Notes under the pieces: model-generated | What the model was told of the DNA's origin: nothing | The model's database searches: none | Seen by the model: the letters and a program-made list of their open reading frames with translations, nothing else | DNA from: an uncultured Pelagibacteraceae bacterium | GTDB lineage: Bacteria; Pseudomonadota; Alphaproteobacteria; Pelagibacterales; Pelagibacteraceae | Direction of reading: 5' to 3' | Length of the DNA stretch: 10,359 bases | Assembly: GCA_902533955.1 (NCBI GenBank) | Contig: CACANV010000021.1 | Coordinates: 1-10,359, forward strand | Shown here: piece by piece, positions 7,214 to 10,359 of the stretch | How positions within the stretch are numbered: the first letter of the stretch is position 1 | How the letters are laid out: each line of letters opens with the position of its first letter | Position numbers and translations under genes: made by a program

Positions 7214-8869
7214 TTAATATTTTGTGGCTAAAATTGGTCCTATTTTTTCTATTATTTGTCCTGTAACCCAAACAGTTGTCCAGCCTGCAGTGTTCCTCCA
7301 GTTACCTTTATAAGATGGTCGTCCATCTCTGTAATCATATACAAATTCTTTATTTGCTTTTGGTTCATCAAGCATTAGAGCTAAAATAAATTTTGGTTTT
7401 GATGTTGGAAATACAGAAACAAATGTATTTATTTTTTTTTTTGAATATCCACCTCCTGCCGGTTGGTCCGCTGTGCCTGTTTTTCCACCTATTTGATATC
7501 CATTAACATTGGCAAATTCAGCTGTTCCTTCTTTGGTGGATACAATTTTTCTTAAAATTGGATTAATTTTTTTTGACAAATTTTTGTTAAGTATTCTTTT
7601 TTCTTTATTTTTATTTTTAATATTTATTAATGTTGGCTTTATATTGAAACCACCATTAGAAATTATTGAATAACCTTTTGCTAATTGAAGTAATGTTGTA
7701 GCTATACCATGACCAAAAGCTACTGTTGCAAGTTTACATTTTCCCCATTTACCTAGCTGAGTTTCACCTACCTCTTCAATATCGAATTCTATATTAGTTA
7801 ATATACCTAAAGAATTTAGAAATTTATCATATTTTTCAATTCCAACTTTTTCGGCTATCCTTACAGATCCAATATTTCCAGATCTAATTAAAATTTCCTC
7901 AGCAGTTAAATCTGATGGTATTTTATCATCATATTCAGATATAACATTTCCAGCACATTTAATTCTTTTTTTTAAATCTTTAAATTCTGTAAGTGTTTCA
8001 ATAACATTATAGTTAAGACCTGCTGCAATTGTAAAAGTTTTAAAAACAGATCCAAATTCATAAACACCTTTTGTAACTCTATTTATATATTTTTTATCAA
8101 TAATCTTTTCTCTCTTATTCAAATCATAGTCTGGCACTGAAACAAGTGATAAAATATTACCATTATTAATATCCATTAATATTGCGGCGCTTCCTTTATT
8201 TTGGAAAATATTTTCTGACTTTATTAATTCTTTTCTAATTAAAAATTGAATATCAGTATCTAAAGTAAGTTGTAAATGTTTTTTGGATGTTCTTAACTCA
8301 TAGTCAAAAGTTTTTTCTAACCCAGATATTCCATTATTACTATCATCAATTTGACCAATAACATGGCTGAATAATCTGCCATTAGGATAAATCCTAGCAA
8401 TACTTTCTTCTTTAATAAAAGACTTGTCTCCAAGTAATAATATTTTTTCTAATTTTTCCTGTGAAATTTTTTTTTTTATATAAAAAAATTTTTTTCCATA
8501 AATTTGTTTTTCAAAATTTTTATTAGGAAATAAATATTTTAAAGTTATTATCATTTTTTTTTTATCGACTACTAAATTTGGATTTATGCCTAAATTTATA
8601 ATTGGAACGCTTTTTGCTAAAATATTGCCCTCTTTATCTACTATTGTTGATCTAAAATTTTCTTTTTTAGATACTATTTTACTTTTAGGCAAAGTTTTTA
8701 AACTTAAAAATATTACCTTAAACGAAAAAATAACTGCAATTATAAAAAAAACAAAAAATATAAAAGTTACTCTCTCAAATGAAATTTTTAAATTAGATTT
8801 GCTTTCTTTATATAAAAATTCAGATCTATATTCTTCTAAAATTAATTTTTTATTATTTTTATCACTCAT
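7214..8869 (-). CDS. ftsI: FtsI (PBP3), septal peptidoglycan transpeptidase
   Basis: FtsI is a class B penicillin-binding protein that crosslinks septal peptidoglycan in the periplasm as FtsW's partner. I start it at the ATG at 8869 (551 residues). The frame can be extended one codon to a TTG at 8872, but the ATG is the more usual start. It has a short cytoplasmic tail, one membrane anchor (about 34-55), an N-terminal pedestal domain beginning at RSTIVDKEGNILA (73-85), and the transpeptidase domain. The three active-site motifs are present: SVFK (274-277, nucleophile Ser274), SGN (330-332) and KTGTA (463-467). No PASTA domain is seen. PBP2/MrdA is the alternative, but the slot between ftsL and murE fits FtsI. 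The start overlaps ftsL by 8 bases; a weak AGGAT lies 11 bases upstream. Confidence 0.95.
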   Translation of the reverse strand: MSDKNNKKLILEEYRSEFLYKESKSNLKISFERVTFIFFVFFIIAVIFSFKVIFLSLKTLPKSKIVSKKENFRSTIVDKEGNILAKSVPIINLGINPNLVVDKKKMIITLKYLFPNKNFEKQIYGKKFFYIKKKISQEKLEKILLLGDKSFIKEESIARIYPNGRLFSHVIGQIDDSNNGISGLEKTFDYELRTSKKHLQLTLDTDIQFLIRKELIKSENIFQNKGSAAILMDINNGNILSLVSVPDYDLNKREKIIDKKYINRVTKGVYEFGSVFKTFTIAAGLNYNVIETLTEFKDLKKRIKCAGNVISEYDDKIPSDLTAEEILIRSGNIGSVRIAEKVGIEKYDKFLNSLGILTNIEFDIEEVGETQLGKWGKCKLATVAFGHGIATTLLQLAKGYSIISNGGFNIKPTLINIKNKNKEKRILNKNLSKKINPILRKIVSTKEGTAEFANVNGYQIGGKTGTADQPAGGGYSKKKINTFVSVFPTSKPKFILALMLDEPKANKEFVYDYRDGRPSYKGNWRNTAGWTTVWVTGQIIEKIGPILATKY

Positions 8870-9167
8870 CAATTTTCAATATCCTATTTATTTCTATTTT
8901 ATTTTTTTTTAGATTTATCCAATTTAGATTTTCAATATTATTTTCAACAAGATTTTCCTCAAAATATATTTTTTGATATTCCATTAACTTCTTTGGAGAA
9001 GTTAAATAATTATGTTCAAGAAGCACCAATTCATACTTATCCTGTAAAGCTCTTAAATTTTCTTTAGCTTCAAATATTTTTTTATCTAATTGCTTCGTAG
9101 AATTTTTTGTAAGTGTGGTTGCAATTATTAAAAATATTATTGGAATAAAAAATAAAATTTTTTTCAT
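8862..9167 (-). CDS. ftsL: FtsL-like division protein
   Basis: This is a 101-residue bitopic membrane protein. It has almost no cytoplasmic tail (MKK), one membrane segment (about 4-20), then a charged periplasmic region with heptad-like Leu/Ile spacing (about 27-60) that looks like a coiled coil. FtsL has little sequence conservation, so the call rests on size, topology and its position between rsmH and ftsI, the classical ftsL slot. FtsL joins FtsB and FtsQ in the complex that activates FtsW-FtsI at the septum. The ATG overlaps the rsmH TGA stop by 4 bases (ATGA), and the TGA stop overlaps the ftsI start. A GAGGAA lies 14 bases upstream of the ATG, rather far for a Shine-Dalgarno sequence, so reinitiation after rsmH is likely. 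Confidence 0.85.
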   Translation of the reverse strand: MKKILFFIPIIFLIIATTLTKNSTKQLDKKIFEAKENLRALQDKYELVLLEHNYLTSPKKLMEYQKIYFEENLVENNIENLNWINLKKNKIEINRILKIDE

Positions 9168-10168
9168 CGTTCAAACTTTAATTCCTCAATTTTTTTTAAG
9201 TGAGCAAATTTTTCTATAAAATCCTTAAAATTACAATTATTACTAATTTTTGTAGCATATCTAAGTTTAGCGGACCTCGAAGATGGATTAAGATTTAATT
9301 CATGTAAAGTTGCAGTTATTGGTTTTTTTTTGTGAAGTTTAAAACATTTAAATTTATCAATTTTTTCTGGAATATACCTGGATGAATTTTTAATTTCAGA
9401 GTAATGTTTAAAAAAAAATTTAACAATTTTATCCTCTAAAGAATTAAATGTAACAACAACTATCATGCCGCCCACTGGAAGCAGGTTAAATGCATTTATT
9501 AAACCATTAATTAACTCACTAATTTCTTCATTTACAAAAATTCTCAAAGATTGAAAAACTTTTGTTGCATTGTGAATTTTTGATTTTTTATATTTTTTAA
9601 CAGATTCAATTATTTTTACTAAATCTTGAGTTTCTAAATTTTTTTTCTTTCTTTCTATAATTATTTTTTTAGCAATTTGTTTGGCTTTTTTTTCATCTCC
9701 AAAAAATTTAAAAATTTTAATCATACTGCTTTCATTGAATTGATTTACAACTTCATCAGCTGACAAATTATTTAAACCCATTTTCATATTTAATTTACAG
9801 TTATTTCTAAAAGATAAGCCTTTATTTGGATTATTAATTTGTATTGATGAATAACCTAGATCAAAAACTATGCCTCTAAGTTTTTCTTTATTTATTTTTA
9901 TTTTATTTATTTGGGAAAATTTTAAATTTTCAAAAATAAATCTTTTGCCTACTTTATTTTTCAATTTTTCAGCAAAAGAAAAAACCTCTTTATCTCTATC
10001 AATTGCTATTATTTTATTTTGAATATTTTCTAATATTTTTTTAGAATAGTTACCCTGACCAAATGTACAATCAATAAATGTGCCACCATAAAGAGGGGAA
10101 ATAATGCTAATAATTTCATCTAGCAATACTGGAAAATGTTTTTTTTCCAGATTTATGGTGGCATTCAT
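9164..10168 (-). CDS. rsmH: RsmH (MraW), 16S rRNA N4-cytosine-1402 methyltransferase
   Basis: RsmH is an S-adenosylmethionine-dependent enzyme that methylates N4 of C1402 in 16S rRNA, at the ribosomal P site. The 334 residues are slightly longer than E. coli's 313. Motifs in order are HFPVLLDE (11-18), the SAM-binding loop GGTFIDCTFGQGNYS (28-42), AIDRD (55-59), FDLGYSSIQI (102-111), GLSF (117-120), ATKVFQSLRIFVNEE (201-215), TFNSLEDK (240-247) and NPSSRSAKLR (294-303). The family usually has FHSLEDR; here the His is Asn242. The start is the only in-frame ATG near the HFPVLLDE motif and lies 18 bases after the ftsZ stop, with no Shine-Dalgarno sequence visible. No mraZ gene lies directly upstream, where many dcw clusters carry one. 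Confidence 0.97.
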   Translation of the reverse strand: MNATINLEKKHFPVLLDEIISIISPLYGGTFIDCTFGQGNYSKKILENIQNKIIAIDRDKEVFSFAEKLKNKVGKRFIFENLKFSQINKIKINKEKLRGIVFDLGYSSIQINNPNKGLSFRNNCKLNMKMGLNNLSADEVVNQFNESSMIKIFKFFGDEKKAKQIAKKIIIERKKKNLETQDLVKIIESVKKYKKSKIHNATKVFQSLRIFVNEEISELINGLINAFNLLPVGGMIVVVTFNSLEDKIVKFFFKHYSEIKNSSRYIPEKIDKFKCFKLHKKKPITATLHELNLNPSSRSAKLRYATKISNNCNFKDFIEKFAHLKKIEELKFER

Positions 10169-10186
10169 TTATTTTTTTGAAGACCA

Positions 10187-10359
10187 TTAATTTTTTTGTC
10201 TTCTCAAAAATGCCGGAATTTCTAAATCATCTTCTTCCTCATTATCATCATTATTTTTTAAGGAAGTAATTTCTTCATTCGTGCTTTCGGATGATTGTGA
10301 ATTAAACAATTCTGGTGTTTCTTCATCTAATCCAAAGTTTTCTAAACCATTCGAAGTTT
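10187..10359 (-). CDS. ftsZ: FtsZ, C-terminal tail only (5' part outside window)
   Basis: The last 56 codons before a TAA stop are visible; the GTPase domain lies beyond the right edge. The visible part has a low-complexity linker rich in Asn, Ser and Glu, then an acidic stretch (NNDDNEEEDD), and ends in LEIPAFLRRQKN. That ending is the conserved FtsZ C-terminal peptide in its alphaproteobacterial form (E. coli has a related DIPAFLRKQ ending). The peptide binds FtsA and other Z-ring partners. The assignment rests on this motif and the acidic linker, since no catalytic part is seen. The stop lies 18 bases before the rsmH start, so ftsZ probably heads or feeds this operon. Confidence 0.88.
   Translation of the reverse strand, partial: TSNGLENFGLDEETPELFNSQSSESTNEEITSLKNNDDNEEEDDLEIPAFLRRQKN

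Noticed and set aside
8870..8872. TTG start for ftsI one codon upstream
   Set aside because: The next codon is ATG; a TTG start gains one residue and no better ribosome-binding site.
10169..10186. Promoter or terminator between ftsZ and rsmH
   Set aside because: The 18-base gap is too short for a full promoter and shows no hairpin. AT-rich hexamers resembling -10 boxes occur everywhere here and carry no weight.

Overview
The window is one densely packed block of nine cell-wall and cell-division genes, all on the minus strand. It is a dcw (division and cell wall) cluster. Read in the direction of transcription (high to low coordinates), the order is ftsZ (3' end only), rsmH/mraW, ftsL, ftsI, a fused murE-murF, mraY, murD, ftsW, and murG (cut by the left window edge). 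No RNA gene, mobile element, CRISPR array, or non-coding stretch of 300 bases or more was seen.

The DNA is visibly extremely AT-rich, with long A runs on the coding strand and proteins full of Lys, Ile, Asn and Phe. Genes overlap or lie within 18 bases of each other. TGA is used as a stop (rsmH, ftsL, murD), so the standard bacterial code applies. The FtsZ tail (LEIPAFLRRQ) is of the alphaproteobacterial type, and MurE carries the DNPR motif of meso-diaminopimelate-adding enzymes. Together these suggest a streamlined, low-GC, Gram-negative alphaproteobacterium, most like SAR11/Pelagibacterales. That placement is an inference from style, not from a database search.

Region by region: 10187-10359 holds the FtsZ C-terminus. 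8862-10168 holds rsmH and ftsL. 7214-8869 holds ftsI, the septal transpeptidase. 4362-7202 holds the MurE-MurF fusion. 3287-4372 holds mraY, 1974-3287 murD, 868-1977 ftsW and 1-865 murG.

Together, MurD, MurE and MurF add D-Glu, meso-DAP and D-Ala-D-Ala to UDP-MurNAc-L-Ala. MraY moves the pentapeptide onto undecaprenyl phosphate to make lipid I, and MurG adds GlcNAc to make lipid II. FtsW polymerises the glycan and FtsI crosslinks it at the septum, with FtsL linking them to the Z-ring. RsmH methylates 16S rRNA.

I see no new kind of system here. The points worth a second look are the MurE-MurF fusion with a 12-A run near its junction, ftsZ lying upstream of rsmH rather than at the far end of the cluster, and several substitutions at normally conserved residues.
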